NCBI GenBank assembly: GCA_020427345.1
Contig: JAGQOO010000004.1
Location: 1 to 40,289, forward strand
Direction of reading: 5' to 3'
DNA: 40,289 nt
DNA from: Phycisphaerales bacterium
Lineage (GTDB): Bacteria > Planctomycetota > Phycisphaerae > UBA1845 > Fen-1342
The notes beneath the pieces are model-generated. The model was given only the letters and a program-made list of their open reading frames with translations. It was not told where the DNA came from and did no database searches. Position numbers and translations under genes: made by a program. Below, one piece after another: positions 23,815-36,490 of the stretch (its first letter is position 1; every line of letters starts with the position of its first letter).

Positions 23815-24567
23815 CTAGCCCGGGGGCGGCTCCGGGACGGGCTCTGTCGATGTGACTTTGGCGATCGCCTGCTGCGCGATGCGGCCGATGATCAGCACGA
23901 CAATGACAATCGTCGCGATTCCGCCAACCAGCAACCACCGCGGCTGATCCGGGTCGCTCAAGTCCTTTACGGTGGACCCGACCCACACCGCCGCCGCCGT
24001 TCGCGGCGCCATGCCGACGAGCGTTCCGGCCACATATATCGCAAACGGAACGCGAGCGGCGGCGAGAACGAGATTCGTAATCGCAAAGGGCGAATTCGGC
24101 GGTACCCGCAGCAGCGTCACAATCCCCAACAGGCGAAGCCAGCCGCGACCTGCCAGCGAGTCGTAGACCGCTCGCCAGCGCTTGTCCTGCTCGATCAGCC
24201 GCATTCCGCGGTCGCCGCCGACGGCCCGCGCCACGACATACCCGATGATGGCGCCGCCGAGGAACCCGGCCAATGCCGCTAGTGTGCCTACCGGTAAAAA
24301 ACCGAATACAAATCCGCCGATGACGGCCTGCAGGTACGTTGGCAACAGGGCCAGGCCGGCGGTGACGGCAAACCCGCCGACATAGATTCCGACACCGGCC
24401 GAACCCTGCCCGCGCAGCCACTCCCCGATGGCCGAAGCGTTGTAGAGGAGCAGCGTCGTCCCGATCAGCGGCAGCGTGACCGACGCGATCGCCAGCGGGC
24501 CGAGGCCGCCGAGTTGGCGGAGCCGGTCGAGCGGCGACGGGGACGGAGACGAATCCGGTTCGGACAT
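23815..24567 (-). CDS. TVP38/TMEM64 family (VTT domain) membrane protein
   Basis: The 250-residue protein has an N-terminal Pro/Ser cytoplasmic leader and then about six hydrophobic segments. Family landmarks are FAVTAGLALLPTYLQAVIGG, FGFLPVGTLAALAGFLGGA and GYVVARAVGG, then the loop with RLLGIVTLLRVPPNSPFAIT, the conserved R-x-x-P-x-x-P/N-F segment of the SNARE-associated/DedA superfamily. These proteins are thought to act as lipid scramblases or transporters in the membrane; the exact substrate is not known here. AGGA lies seven bases before the ATG. It is the first gene of a likely two-gene unit with the esterase, and it is divergent from the C39/ATP-grasp operon. Confidence 0.88.
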   Translation of the reverse strand: MSEPDSSPSPSPLDRLRQLGGLGPLAIASVTLPLIGTTLLLYNASAIGEWLRGQGSAGVGIYVGGFAVTAGLALLPTYLQAVIGGFVFGFLPVGTLAALAGFLGGAIIGYVVARAVGGDRGMRLIEQDKRWRAVYDSLAGRGWLRLLGIVTLLRVPPNSPFAITNLVLAAARVPFAIYVAGTLVGMAPRTAAAVWVGSTVKDLSDPDQPRWLLVGGIATIVIVVLIIGRIAQQAIAKVTSTEPVPEPPPG

Positions 24568-24683
24568 CGCCGCATCCTAGCGGCTGAGCGCGCCGAAAGC
24601 GCGTCGGCACTGGCGTTTGGCAAGACACAATGGCATGATGGCGGACTTCGCGCGGCTAACACAGCCGCATGACGAGGAGTTGG

Positions 24684-25409
24684 ATGCGACTGGACTTTAA
24701 GATTCTGCCGCAACCCGACAACACGACCTGCGGGCCGACTTGCCTGCAAGCCGTGTATCAGCACTTCGGCGACGTGATGCCGCTTCAGCAAGTGATTCGC
24801 GAAGCGTTCGCATTTGAGGGCGGCGGCACGCTTGCGGTGTTCCTCGGCGTCCACGCGCTGAAGCGCGGGTATTCCGCAACAATCCACACCTACAACCTCG
24901 TGCTGTTCGATCCATCGTGGTTCGCGGCGCCGGGCGTCAATCTCGCGGAGAAACTCCGGGCGCAGGCCGCGGTCAAGTCCGACCCGCGGCTTCGCCACGC
25001 GACGGAGGGATACCTCGAATTCCTCTCGCTCGGCGGTCGGATCGAGTTCCAGGACCTGACAACAACCTTGGTCCGTCGCCACTTGAAGAAAAACGTCCCG
25101 ATTCTGACGGGCCTTAGCGCCACATATCTGTATGACTGCCGCCGTGAGCGTGACGCGGACATGGAGTACGACGACATTGTCGGCGTTCCGCAAGGCCACT
25201 TTGTAGTGCTGTGCGGCTACGATGCGGAGAGGCGCGAAGTGATTGTCGCGGACCCGCAACATCCGAACCCGCGCACTTCGTCGCCCCTTTATTCGCTGCC
25301 TATCCAGCGCGTCATACACTCGATCCTGCTGGGCGTGCTGACCTATGACGCCAACCTGTTGACGTTGAATCCGCCTGTAACCCCCAAGGAGCATGCGCCT
25401 CGTGCGTAA
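24684..25409 (+). CDS. C39-like cysteine peptidase of the ATP-grasp operon
   Basis: The 241-residue protein has the papain-like C39 core: LPQPDNTTCGPTCLQAVY with nucleophile C16, GHFVVLCGYD with H172 and IVADP with D190. The full Cys-His-Asp triad is in order. It has no transporter domains and no signal peptide, unlike bacteriocin-exporting C39 proteins, so it is probably a free cytosolic peptidase or amidase. An insert of about 90 residues lies between the Cys and His parts. ATG 24684 is chosen because GAGGAG lies four bases upstream; ATG 24669 is in frame but lacks a site. Its end overlaps the ATP-grasp gene, so translation is probably coupled. It may cleave the product of the ligases encoded next, or activate a precursor. 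Confidence 0.82.
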   Translation: MRLDFKILPQPDNTTCGPTCLQAVYQHFGDVMPLQQVIREAFAFEGGGTLAVFLGVHALKRGYSATIHTYNLVLFDPSWFAAPGVNLAEKLRAQAAVKSDPRLRHATEGYLEFLSLGGRIEFQDLTTTLVRRHLKKNVPILTGLSATYLYDCRRERDADMEYDDIVGVPQGHFVVLCGYDAERREVIVADPQHPNPRTSSPLYSLPIQRVIHSILLGVLTYDANLLTLNPPVTPKEHAPRA

Positions 25410-26871
25410 TCTCGTCATTGCCGAGAACCCCAAGAACTGGTCGCTCGAACTGCGCGACGCGACCATGATCTCTGCCCGGCAGTATCTAACCGATCCGGCG
25501 TACTTCGACGCGCGCGGCTTGCGCATATTCAACCTGTGCCGGTCATACCGCTATCAATCCGTCGGCTACTACGTCTCGCTGCTCGCGATGGCACGCGGCC
25601 ACCGGGCGCTGCCGAGTATCGAGACCATACAGGACTTGAAATCGCCGACGCTGACGCGCGTTGTCGCCGGCGACCTCGATGAGCTGATGCAGAAGAGCCT
25701 GCGCCACGTTGAAGGCGATCATTTCACGTTGAGCGTCTACTTCGGACGGAACGTCGCCAAGCGATACGACGAACTCAGTAGCCGTCTATTCCGCCTGTTT
25801 CAGGCGCCGATGCTGCGGGCCGAGTTCATCCGGGCCGACGGCGAATGGACGCTGCGCACGATCGGGCCGATCGATCGAAAAGACATCAGCGAGTCGCATA
25901 AGGCGTTTCTGAGCGACGCCGCCAGCCGGTATTTTGCCGAAACGCCGCGCGCGCCGCGCACGCGGCGCGGCGCGCAATACGAACTCGCAGTATTGCACCG
26001 CCCCGACGAGGAAAACTCACCCTCCAACGCCGGCGCGCTCAAGCGCTTCGCCAAGGTCGCCCGCGAACTGTCGATGAACCCGCAGTTGATCGAAGCGGAG
26101 GATTTCTCGCGCCTGGCGGAGTTTGACGCGCTGTTGATTCGCGCGACCACCGCCGTCAACCACTATACGTATCGCTTCGCCCGCCGCGCCGCGGCCGAGG
26201 GGCTGGCCGTCATCGATGACCCCGCTTCCATCGTCCGCTGCACGAACAAGGTCTACATGGCCGAGCTGTTGGATCGCCACGAAGTGCCGACGCCGAAGAC
26301 CCTCATCGTGCACCGCGACAATCGCGACGATGTCGAGTCCGCGATCGGCCTGCCGTGCATCCTCAAAACGCCCGACGGCTCGTTTTCATCCGGCGTCAAG
26401 AAAGCCGAGACGATCGATGAACTCAAAACACTGCTGGACGACATGTTCGAAAAGTCGGATCTGCTGATCGCCCAGGAGTTCACGCCGACCGAATTCGACT
26501 GGCGCGTCGGCGTGCTCGAAGGGCGACCGCTGTTTGTGTGCAAGTACTACATGGCCAAACAACACTGGCAGATTACGAAAGTGCAGGGCAAGAGCGTCGA
26601 TTATGGCAAAGTCGAGTCCGTCATCGTCGACTCCGCGCCCAAGAACATCGTGCGCACCGCGGTGAAGGCGGCCCGCCTCATCGGCGACGGACTGTATGGC
26701 GTCGACCTGAAGGAAGTGCATGGCCAGCCAAAAGTGATTGAAGTCAACGACAATCCGAACATCGACAAGGGTTTTGAGGATTCGATTCTCGGTGACGTGC
26801 TCTATGAGCGGATCCTGCGGTGGCTGATGGAACGTGTCGATCGCCGACGCCAGGGTGGGGGCCGCATTTGA
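25402..26871 (+). CDS. RimK-type ATP-grasp ligase with N-terminal RLAN-like domain
   Basis: The protein has about 489 residues. The N-terminal ~150 residues (NLVIAENPKNWSLEL, ISARQYLTDPAYF, NLCRSYRYQSVGYYVSLLA) match the RLAN domain found ahead of some RimK-like ATP-grasp enzymes. The ATP-grasp part runs from about 200 to 480: CILKTPDGSFSSGVKKAE with K322 near the ATP loop, LIAQEFTPTEFDWRVGVLEG, and the metal-binding VIEVNDNPNID with E447 and N449. Such enzymes form amide bonds from a carboxylate, ATP and an amine via an acyl phosphate. GTG 25402 has AAGGAG ten bases upstream and gives the family-like opening; ATG 25393 would add three residues but stands only one base from that site. It overlaps both neighbours, so the four genes are probably one translationally coupled operon. 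The substrate is unknown. Confidence 0.88.
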   Translation: MRNLVIAENPKNWSLELRDATMISARQYLTDPAYFDARGLRIFNLCRSYRYQSVGYYVSLLAMARGHRALPSIETIQDLKSPTLTRVVAGDLDELMQKSLRHVEGDHFTLSVYFGRNVAKRYDELSSRLFRLFQAPMLRAEFIRADGEWTLRTIGPIDRKDISESHKAFLSDAASRYFAETPRAPRTRRGAQYELAVLHRPDEENSPSNAGALKRFAKVARELSMNPQLIEAEDFSRLAEFDALLIRATTAVNHYTYRFARRAAAEGLAVIDDPASIVRCTNKVYMAELLDRHEVPTPKTLIVHRDNRDDVESAIGLPCILKTPDGSFSSGVKKAETIDELKTLLDDMFEKSDLLIAQEFTPTEFDWRVGVLEGRPLFVCKYYMAKQHWQITKVQGKSVDYGKVESVIVDSAPKNIVRTAVKAARLIGDGLYGVDLKEVHGQPKVIEVNDNPNIDKGFEDSILGDVLYERILRWLMERVDRRRQGGGRI

Positions 26872-28100
26872 GCGCGTTGTCACTGTTTGAGGGATTCGGC
26901 GTCGAACTCGAGTACATGATCGTCGACGCTGACTCGCTGAATGTGCTGCCGATCGCAGACACCCTGATGCAATCCGTCAGCGGCCGGTTTGAGGACGTGG
27001 AGCGCGGCGACCTTGCATGGTCCAACGAACTGGTCGCGCACGTGATCGAGCTGAAAACGAACGGCCCGGCCGCGAACCTCGATGGCCTCGGCGACAAGTT
27101 CCAGCGAGAAGTCGCCTACGTGAATGAGCGCCTTGCGCCGTTCAACGCGCGATTGATGCCGACCGCGATGCACCCCTGGATGAACCCGCTCCGCGAAACG
27201 CGCATCTGGCCGCACGAGTACAACGACGTATACGAAGCGTTTCATCGCATCTTCGATTGTCGCGGTCACGGCTGGTCGAACCTGCAGAGCACGCACCTGA
27301 ATCTGCCGTTCGCGAACGATGACGAGTTCGCCCGCCTGCACGCTGCGATTCGGCTGACCTTGCCATTGCTGCCGGCCCTGGCGGCGTCTTCGCCGATCGT
27401 CGATGGGCGGGTGGCTGCGTTTCGCGACGTGCGGCTGGAGTTCTATCGCCACAATTCTGATCGGGTGCCGCTCGCCACGGGCCATGTCATTCCGGAGCGC
27501 GTCTATTCGCGGGGCGAGTATGACGCGCAGGTGTTTCAGCCGCTCTATCGCGCGATTGCTCCGCTCGACACGGCGAATGTGCTGCAGGAGGAGTTCCTGA
27601 ACGCGCGCGGCGCCATCGCCCGTTTCAGCCGCGGCGCTATCGAAATCCGCGTGCTCGACATTCAGGAGCGACCCGTCGCCGACATCGCGCTGCTGCGCCT
27701 GATCGTCGCGACCATTCGCGCGCTGACCGATGAACAATGGACATCGCTTGATCAGCAGAAACCGTGGGCGGAGGAGCGACTTGAGCGCCTGCTGTTGGCG
27801 ACCATTCGCGACGCCGGCGCGGCGGTAATCGACGACGCGGATTACTTACATGCATTCGGTATGGGCAATACACGCGCGCCCGCCGCCGGCATCTGGCGCC
27901 ATCTGTGCGACGCGCTCGCGCCGCAGATGCCACAAGACGAAATGGAAGCTGTGAAGACCGTGCTGGATCACGGAACGTTGTCCGAACGGATAGTCAATGC
28001 CACCGGCACGAAACCGGATCGCGAACGTCTGTCGCGCGTGTACGCGCAGTTATGCGACTGCCTGGCCCACAACACGGCCTTCCTGCCCGACGGAATCTAG
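26868..28100 (+). CDS. GCS2-type glutamate-cysteine ligase-like amidoligase
   Basis: The 410-residue protein has GVELEYMIVD with paired E13/E15 near the start, NELVAHVIELKTNGP, MHPWMNPL and GHGWSNLQSTHLNLPF with the Q-S-x-H signature. It closes with ARGAIARFSRGAIEIRVLDIQE. These are the ATP- and glutamate-binding elements of the carboxylate-amine ligases in the GCS2 family, which join the gamma- or alpha-carboxyl of a glutamate-like acid to an amine. It starts at TTG 26868, which overlaps the ATP-grasp stop codon (TTGA); a GGTGGGGG site lies upstream. A longer in-frame ORF from 26820 would overlap that gene by 52 bases and adds unlikely residues. Context suggests a dedicated conjugation pathway, not general glutathione synthesis, because no glutathione synthetase is present nearby. 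Confidence 0.85.
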   Translation: MSALSLFEGFGVELEYMIVDADSLNVLPIADTLMQSVSGRFEDVERGDLAWSNELVAHVIELKTNGPAANLDGLGDKFQREVAYVNERLAPFNARLMPTAMHPWMNPLRETRIWPHEYNDVYEAFHRIFDCRGHGWSNLQSTHLNLPFANDDEFARLHAAIRLTLPLLPALAASSPIVDGRVAAFRDVRLEFYRHNSDRVPLATGHVIPERVYSRGEYDAQVFQPLYRAIAPLDTANVLQEEFLNARGAIARFSRGAIEIRVLDIQERPVADIALLRLIVATIRALTDEQWTSLDQQKPWAEERLERLLLATIRDAGAAVIDDADYLHAFGMGNTRAPAAGIWRHLCDALAPQMPQDEMEAVKTVLDHGTLSERIVNATGTKPDRERLSRVYAQLCDCLAHNTAFLPDGI

Positions 28101-28108
28101 GCGGCCAC

Positions 28109-28818
<710 letters not shown>

Positions 28819-28822
<4 letters not shown>

Positions 28823-30498
28823 CTGCGACGCCGGCGCGGCGCCTGCGTCTCGCCCGGCGTGCGCTTGCGCGCGTCGGCGGTCGGTAGGCGCAGCACAAAC
28901 TGCGCTCCGCCATCCGGCGGATCAACGAGCTCCACCTCGCCACCAAGCTCATCAATCGTCTTGCGCACGACCGCCAACCCTAGCCCCGTTCCGCCGTGGC
29001 CCTTGGTCGAATGGAATGGCTGCCAGATTCGCTCACGCTCAGCCGGCGGAATGCCCGGCCCGTTGTCGGTGACGCTGATCGTCACGACACGATCAATCAC
29101 ATCGAACTTCGTGCGGACGTTGATCACGCCATGGTTGTTGCGCCCGACGGCGTCCAACGCGTTAACCACGAGGTTCAGCAGCGCTTGATGCAAGCCCTCC
29201 TGGTCCACAGGGATCGGCGGCGCATGCTCGTCGAGTTCGGCCAGCACGACGATGCCCGCGTCATCCGCCTGCCGCTGTGTCGACTTGATCACGTCGTCAA
29301 CAATCCTGTTTACCTGCAACATTTCCATGTACGGCTCGCGCTGCTTGCTGAAGGCCAGCATATTCAGCATCAGCGCAAAACAGCGGTCCATGTTGCGATC
29401 GACGATCGCCCAGCCGCGCCGCACCTGCTCGATGTCGCTCTTGTCCAAAGCGCGGGCCACCAGATCCGATCCGGCACGCATACCCTGCAAAATGTTCTTG
29501 ATTGAATGTGACAGATGCGCCGCGGTTTCCCCGGCGGCGGCCAGACGCTCGCGCTCAACGAGCGACTTGAGCAAGCGCGCGTTTTCAATCGCCATGCCCG
29601 TCTGGTGGCCGATCGCCGTCAGCAACCGCAGTTCGGCGTCGCTATACGTGTGCTGCGTGACCGGGCAATCCAGATGGATGACGCCAAACGCCTGCTCACG
29701 CGCGACGATCGGCACGCAGATCACCGAGCGCATTCCGAGATTCTGCACACTCTTGCCGGCTCGAAAGCGCTCGTCCGTCTCAACATTCGAGCACAACACG
29801 CCTTCGACTTTGTCGAGCACGTCATTAATGATTGTTCTCGAAGCAAAAATCGTCGTCTTTGAGGCCTCCGCCCGCGCCTTGCGGCTCGCAAAGCGCACAA
29901 CTTCCGGAATCAGCTCGTTGGTCTCTTCGTCCCGAAGAATGATCATGCCGCGCTGCGCGTCGATCTCTTCAAAAATGATGTCGAGGACGCGCGCCAGCAA
30001 CTGCTCAATCCCGAGCGGCCCGCCAATGATCAGGCTGAGCTCGCGCATGATCTTCCACGCCTTCACCGCCAGCGCGGTGTCCGGCGCGGCCATGATCACG
30101 CTGTCGTCGTTCGAAACGCGCGACACGATCGCCGCGTCCAGACGATCCGCTCCCGCGTCCAGCGAAACGAGATCGGTTGGAATGCCGGTTCCCGACACCT
30201 GCTCAATCGTCTCGTCGCCGGCGTAGACGAGCAGCGTGCTGCCGACGCGAATCTGGTCGCCGTGCTTCAACCGAACCGACTTCGTCACCCGCACGCCGTT
30301 AACCCATGTGCCGTTCGCGCTGCCCAGATCGTCCAGCGTCCAGGCGCCGTCCATCTCGCGCATTTCAGCGTGCCGGCGGCTTACCGTTTGGTCCGTCAAG
30401 GGGATCTGCTCGCTGCCGCGCCCGATAGGGACCACGGGATCGGACGTCTTAAGCGTCCGCCCCTTGTCTGGTCCCTGTAGCACATACAGCGTTGGCAT
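28819..30498 (-). CDS. FHA-GAF sensor histidine kinase
   Basis: The 559-residue cytosolic kinase has an FHA domain (about 1-95; GRGSEQ, SRRHAEM and DLGSANGTWVNG, the phosphothreonine pocket). A GAF domain follows at about 150-312 (RGMIILRDEETNEL, VICVPIVAREQAFGVIHLDC). The dimerisation region has HSIKN with phospho-accepting H331, followed by an ATPase domain with N-box LLNLVVNALDAVG, G1 DNGPGIP and G2 GHGGTGLGLAVVR. No membrane segment is present, so the signal is internal: the GAF ligand plus a phosphorylated partner bound by FHA. The FHA domain offers a link to Ser/Thr kinases such as the one at 20486, though this is inference. No response regulator is adjacent. A basic tail (APRRRRS) ends the protein. 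Confidence 0.93.
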
Positions 30499-30562
30499 TC
30501 CGGCTCTCTAACAGCTGTGGTTCAATGGGGTTCGACGCCGCGCTCCCCCAAAGCACGGCCTG

Positions 30563-30583
30563 CCGGATTCTATCCGAATCCGG
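30563..30583 (-). terminator. Hairpin between ligA and the histidine kinase gene
   Basis: CCGGATTC (30563-30570) pairs with GAATCCGG (30576-30583) around a 5-base loop. It lies 50 bases after the ligA stop on the reverse strand. No T-run follows, so it may be a Rho-independent terminator of poor quality or an mRNA 3' stabiliser. The rest of the 134-base gap shows nothing clear. Confidence 0.4.
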
Positions 30584-30632
30584 GCGACCCTCGGCCGGAT
30601 CATTCTACCCGCGCAATCCGCGGCCGGCGCCC

Positions 30633-33394
<2,762 letters not shown>

Positions 33395-33457
33395 CGTGGT
33401 TTTCTCCCGTATGCTCGGCGGATTTGACCAGACGCGATAACTTTGGGCAAGCCGCTT

Positions 33458-34834
33458 TCAGCCCGACCACTCGTACAAGCCGAAGCTGAACGCCCACGCC
33501 GCTTGAATCAGCATCATCAGCGAAAACGCGGCCGCGCGGTATCCCCACTTCCACTCGCGCATCCACGCCGCCATGGCGACAAACGTCGGCACGCTGATCG
33601 CCATGTATCGGCCGATCGGCTGCACGCCGAAACTCGCCGCTCCGGAAGCGGCGTACGAAAACGCGAACACAAACGGCGCGAACCACAGCAATGGTCGAAA
33701 ATCCGGCGCGACGCGGCGCATCGCGACAAACGATCCGATCACCAGAAACAGGTTCAGCCACATGTTCCACGCCAGCGGCCGCGCGAACGCGACCAGCCCC
33801 TCCGGCGCAAACCACAGCCCCAGCGGCAAGTGCTTCAGCTGCTCCCAGACTCGCGCGAGTGTCAGGTACTCCACCCAATCGCCCCGCGCGCGATCGTCTA
33901 CCCAACCCTTGAAATTCTGCGTATACACAAAAGGCGAGCCGAACTTCCAGGTCAGGAACCCCATGTAGGCGAACAGTCCGATGCCGCCGATCGCGCCGAG
34001 CAGGATTGCCACGCCGGCTCGCTTGCGCTGCGATCCCGGTTCGCGCAGGTAGTAACACAGCGCTAGCAACGCCGCGACGACGCAGGCCGTGGGGCGCGTC
34101 GCGGTGCACAGCGCGCATGCGACCGCCCCAAGCGCGTAACGGCGCGTGTCGATTGAGATCAACGTGAGGGTCGTAAACAGCAGCGTCGTACTTTCGGCAT
34201 AACCGAAGCTGTAGAAGCACGCGCTCGGCCAGCAGGCGAGAATCGCGGCTGACAGCAATGCGGTCTCAAACCCGACTCGCGTTCGAATCCACGCGAACAC
34301 GAGCCAAGCGCTGAACAACAGCAACAGGTTGGCGACCAGCACCATCGCGTCCGGCACGCTCATCCACTGCGCGACAAGTCGACAGATCAGCGGGTATAGC
34401 GGGAAAAACGCGATGTTGTGGCGAAACGACTCATCCGACCGAATGTCCGCGTCCGGCGGCGGAGGCTCATATTGATAACCGCCCTCGATGATCGAGCGAT
34501 AGTGGTTGCCATCCCACAATAGTAGCGGCCGAAACTCCGCCAGCCCTTTCTGCATTCGCTTGGCGACGCGATCGCGCAGTTCGGCGTTCTCGGGGCGGTC
34601 CATTCGGGCGCGAATCACGTCGTATGGTGGCTCTAGTCGCTCATCGATGCGGGCCCACATCACGCTGCCGGTATACGCGCCCGTCCACACGACAAACCGC
34701 GTGCCGAGGAACAGTAGTGTCACGAGCAGGAACCCGCGCAGCAGCGAACCATCACCTCCGCGCCAACCGGGTTCAATCAGCATGGTTTCGCGCGACGCGG
34801 CCGAAGTCGAAGCGTTGTTCACTTCGTCGATCAT
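33458..34834 (-). CDS. PIG-V-like GT-C mannosyltransferase
   Basis: The 458-residue integral membrane protein has about nine to ten hydrophobic segments. Diagnostic motifs of the PIG-V family (GPI-type mannosyltransferase II homologues) are LLWDGNHYRSIIEGGYQYE, FFPLYPLICR and FSFGYAES. The WDG-x-x-Y and FFPLYP elements are in the first large exported loops, as in GT-C glycosyltransferases that use lipid-phosphate sugar donors. In bacteria it probably transfers a hexose from a polyprenyl-phosphate donor to a lipid or surface glycan on the outer face of the membrane. The start overlaps the end of the YfiH-like gene by four bases (ATGA), so translation is coupled. Donor and acceptor are unknown. 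Confidence 0.85.
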   Translation of the reverse strand: MIDEVNNASTSAASRETMLIEPGWRGGDGSLLRGFLLVTLLFLGTRFVVWTGAYTGSVMWARIDERLEPPYDVIRARMDRPENAELRDRVAKRMQKGLAEFRPLLLWDGNHYRSIIEGGYQYEPPPPDADIRSDESFRHNIAFFPLYPLICRLVAQWMSVPDAMVLVANLLLLFSAWLVFAWIRTRVGFETALLSAAILACWPSACFYSFGYAESTTLLFTTLTLISIDTRRYALGAVACALCTATRPTACVVAALLALCYYLREPGSQRKRAGVAILLGAIGGIGLFAYMGFLTWKFGSPFVYTQNFKGWVDDRARGDWVEYLTLARVWEQLKHLPLGLWFAPEGLVAFARPLAWNMWLNLFLVIGSFVAMRRVAPDFRPLLWFAPFVFAFSYAASGAASFGVQPIGRYMAISVPTFVAMAAWMREWKWGYRAAAFSLMMLIQAAWAFSFGLYEWSG

Positions 34835-35604
34835 CGCATCGCCGCCATCAAGCCGAAGTGTCCGCAGCCGACGCCCTCACGCCGATACGAAAAGAACACG
34901 TCGTTCTGGCACATTGTGCAGACGCTCGCGACGGCGATACTAGACGCCGGCACGCCCGCCGCGATGAGCTGCGCGCGGTTCGCGCTCCACAGATCAAAGT
35001 ACACTTGCCCATCGCGCTCGGGAAACAAGCGATCGACATCGGGGATTACGGCGGCCGCTTCGCGCACGTCGTCGCCCACTTCGTAGCAGCACGGCCCGGC
35101 CGACGGGCCAATACCGGCGCAAATCCGCCCCGGGTCGGCGCCGAGCGACCGCATCGTTTCGATCAGCCGCCCGACGATGCCGGCCGTCGTGCAGCGCCAA
35201 CTGGCGTGCGCAAGTCCCAACACGGGGGCGGCCGGATCCCAGGCCACGATCAGGGGGCAATCGGCTGAAAACGTCATCAGCGGAACGTCCTTCCGCGCTG
35301 TAACAATGAAATCAACGCCCTCGCGCGGTCCGGGCGCGTCATCGGCGCCGATGACGCATCCACCCGCCTCATGCGTCTGCACGCAATAGCTCAGTTGGTT
35401 TGGGTCCAGTTCAAAGTCGCCCAGCAGCAACGCCCGCCGCGCCGCGCGCTCCGCCTGGCGATCATCCCGCCGCGCGGAGACATCGTCCGGCCGCGTCGAA
35501 AAGGCATGGATCAGGCGCGACGCTGAATCGCGTTCAGACGCGTCGCACAATTCGGGAAACTGAGCATATCGGCGCGACCCGCGCTGCACGAACCGCAACG
35601 CCAT
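34831..35604 (-). CDS. pgeF: YfiH/laccase-domain (multicopper polyphenol oxidase family) protein
   Basis: The 257-residue protein contains the family's three metal ligands in order: VQTHEAGG with H78, SADCPLIV with C116 and LAHASWR with H133. GIGPSAGPCCYEVG and CTMCQNDVFFSYRREG complete the signature. The usual HAGWRG is HASWRC here. Homologues are purine nucleoside phosphorylases/adenosine deaminases that act on nucleosides, and one member (PgeF/YfiH) has been linked to editing of peptidoglycan precursors. That link is attractive here because the glutamate racemase gene lies upstream on the same strand, but it is context only. ATG 35604 is chosen because it follows the HEAT-repeat gene by seven bases; the frame open before it overlaps that gene. 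Confidence 0.87.
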   Translation of the reverse strand: MALRFVQRGSRRYAQFPELCDASERDSASRLIHAFSTRPDDVSARRDDRQAERAARRALLLGDFELDPNQLSYCVQTHEAGGCVIGADDAPGPREGVDFIVTARKDVPLMTFSADCPLIVAWDPAAPVLGLAHASWRCTTAGIVGRLIETMRSLGADPGRICAGIGPSAGPCCYEVGDDVREAAAVIPDVDRLFPERDGQVYFDLWSANRAQLIAAGVPASSIAVASVCTMCQNDVFFSYRREGVGCGHFGLMAAMR

Positions 35605-35611
35605 CCGCCGA

Positions 35612-36490
35612 CTAGTCCTTGGCGGCCGGAATGATGGTTTGAAAGACCTTCTTGGTGTCGTACGCGATCTTGCCCCAGGCGCCGCTGTATGGCGGCTGAA
35701 GCTTGGGCGGCATCTTTCCGCCATCCGCAAACAGGCGATCGCCGTTTGCCGCGCGCCACGCCTCCCACGCGTGCCGCCGACAGTCAAACGTGTGACCGGT
35801 CAATACTGCCAGCGAATAGTCCGCTTCATATGCGACGGCGAACACCGAATCCCCCGTTGCCGCGATCAACGCGTCCACGACTTCCGCGTCCGCGAAACGC
35901 CGCAAGCCCTTCGCGCAAAAGACGCGGACTTCAGGGTCTTCGTCCTGCAATGACTGAAGCAGTGTCGCCCGCGCGTCACGTGATTGCTCTTCGCGCACTG
36001 CGCCGCGATCAACCGCGTCCGCCAGCACCTTTGCCGCATCCGCGCGACAAAGCGGCTCCGGCGGCCAGACCTCCGAAGCGGCATACGACTTGGCATTCAG
36101 AATCTTCAGCGCAACATCCACGGCTTCCGGTCGGCCCGAAGCGCCAAGCCCGCGAATCGCGACGCAACGGGCATGCGTGTCGGTTTCCAGCAGCGCGACA
36201 GTCGACATGCCCTTGATGGCCCAGTCCTTGTCGCGCTGGTCGCTTTCGGCCACTTCCGCGATCGCGTCGCGCCGAATGTCGGGGTCCGTGTCAGATACCG
36301 CCACCAACAGGTACTGTTGAGGAGTGCGGTCCGGCTGAATCAGATTCTGCACCGCCGCGTTGAGGTCGATCTTTCCGAGGTTCTCGCAGCCTGTGAGAAA
36401 ACCGACCGCGACCAAGGCCGCGACGGCCCTAGCGAACGGATGGCGCGATGCGCGACGGAACGGCGTGCGGCTCCAAGTCAACAAGCTCAA
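35612..36490 (-). CDS. HEAT-repeat lipoprotein
   Basis: The ~292-residue protein has a signal (FARAVAALVAVGFLTGC) with a lipobox Cys, then helical repeats: DTDPDIRRDAIAEVAESD, ARCVAIRGLGASGRPEAVDV, DPEVRVFCAKGLRRFADAEV and a final DSVFAVAYEADYSLAVLTG. The repeats are HEAT/PBS-lyase-like scaffolds that bind proteins. The C-terminal part carries HAWEAWRAANGDRLF and PYSGAWGKIAYDTKKVFQ, a segment common in planctomycete HEAT proteins. No ATG lies at the signal peptide. TTG 36490, with GGAG four bases upstream, gives a proper signal sequence and overlaps the end of the racemase gene by 62 bases; the exact start is uncertain. A structural or partner-binding role at the membrane is likely. Confidence 0.72.
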   Translation of the reverse strand: MSLLTWSRTPFRRASRHPFARAVAALVAVGFLTGCENLGKIDLNAAVQNLIQPDRTPQQYLLVAVSDTDPDIRRDAIAEVAESDQRDKDWAIKGMSTVALLETDTHARCVAIRGLGASGRPEAVDVALKILNAKSYAASEVWPPEPLCRADAAKVLADAVDRGAVREEQSRDARATLLQSLQDEDPEVRVFCAKGLRRFADAEVVDALIAATGDSVFAVAYEADYSLAVLTGHTFDCRRHAWEAWRAANGDRLFADGGKMPPKLQPPYSGAWGKIAYDTKKVFQTIIPAAKD

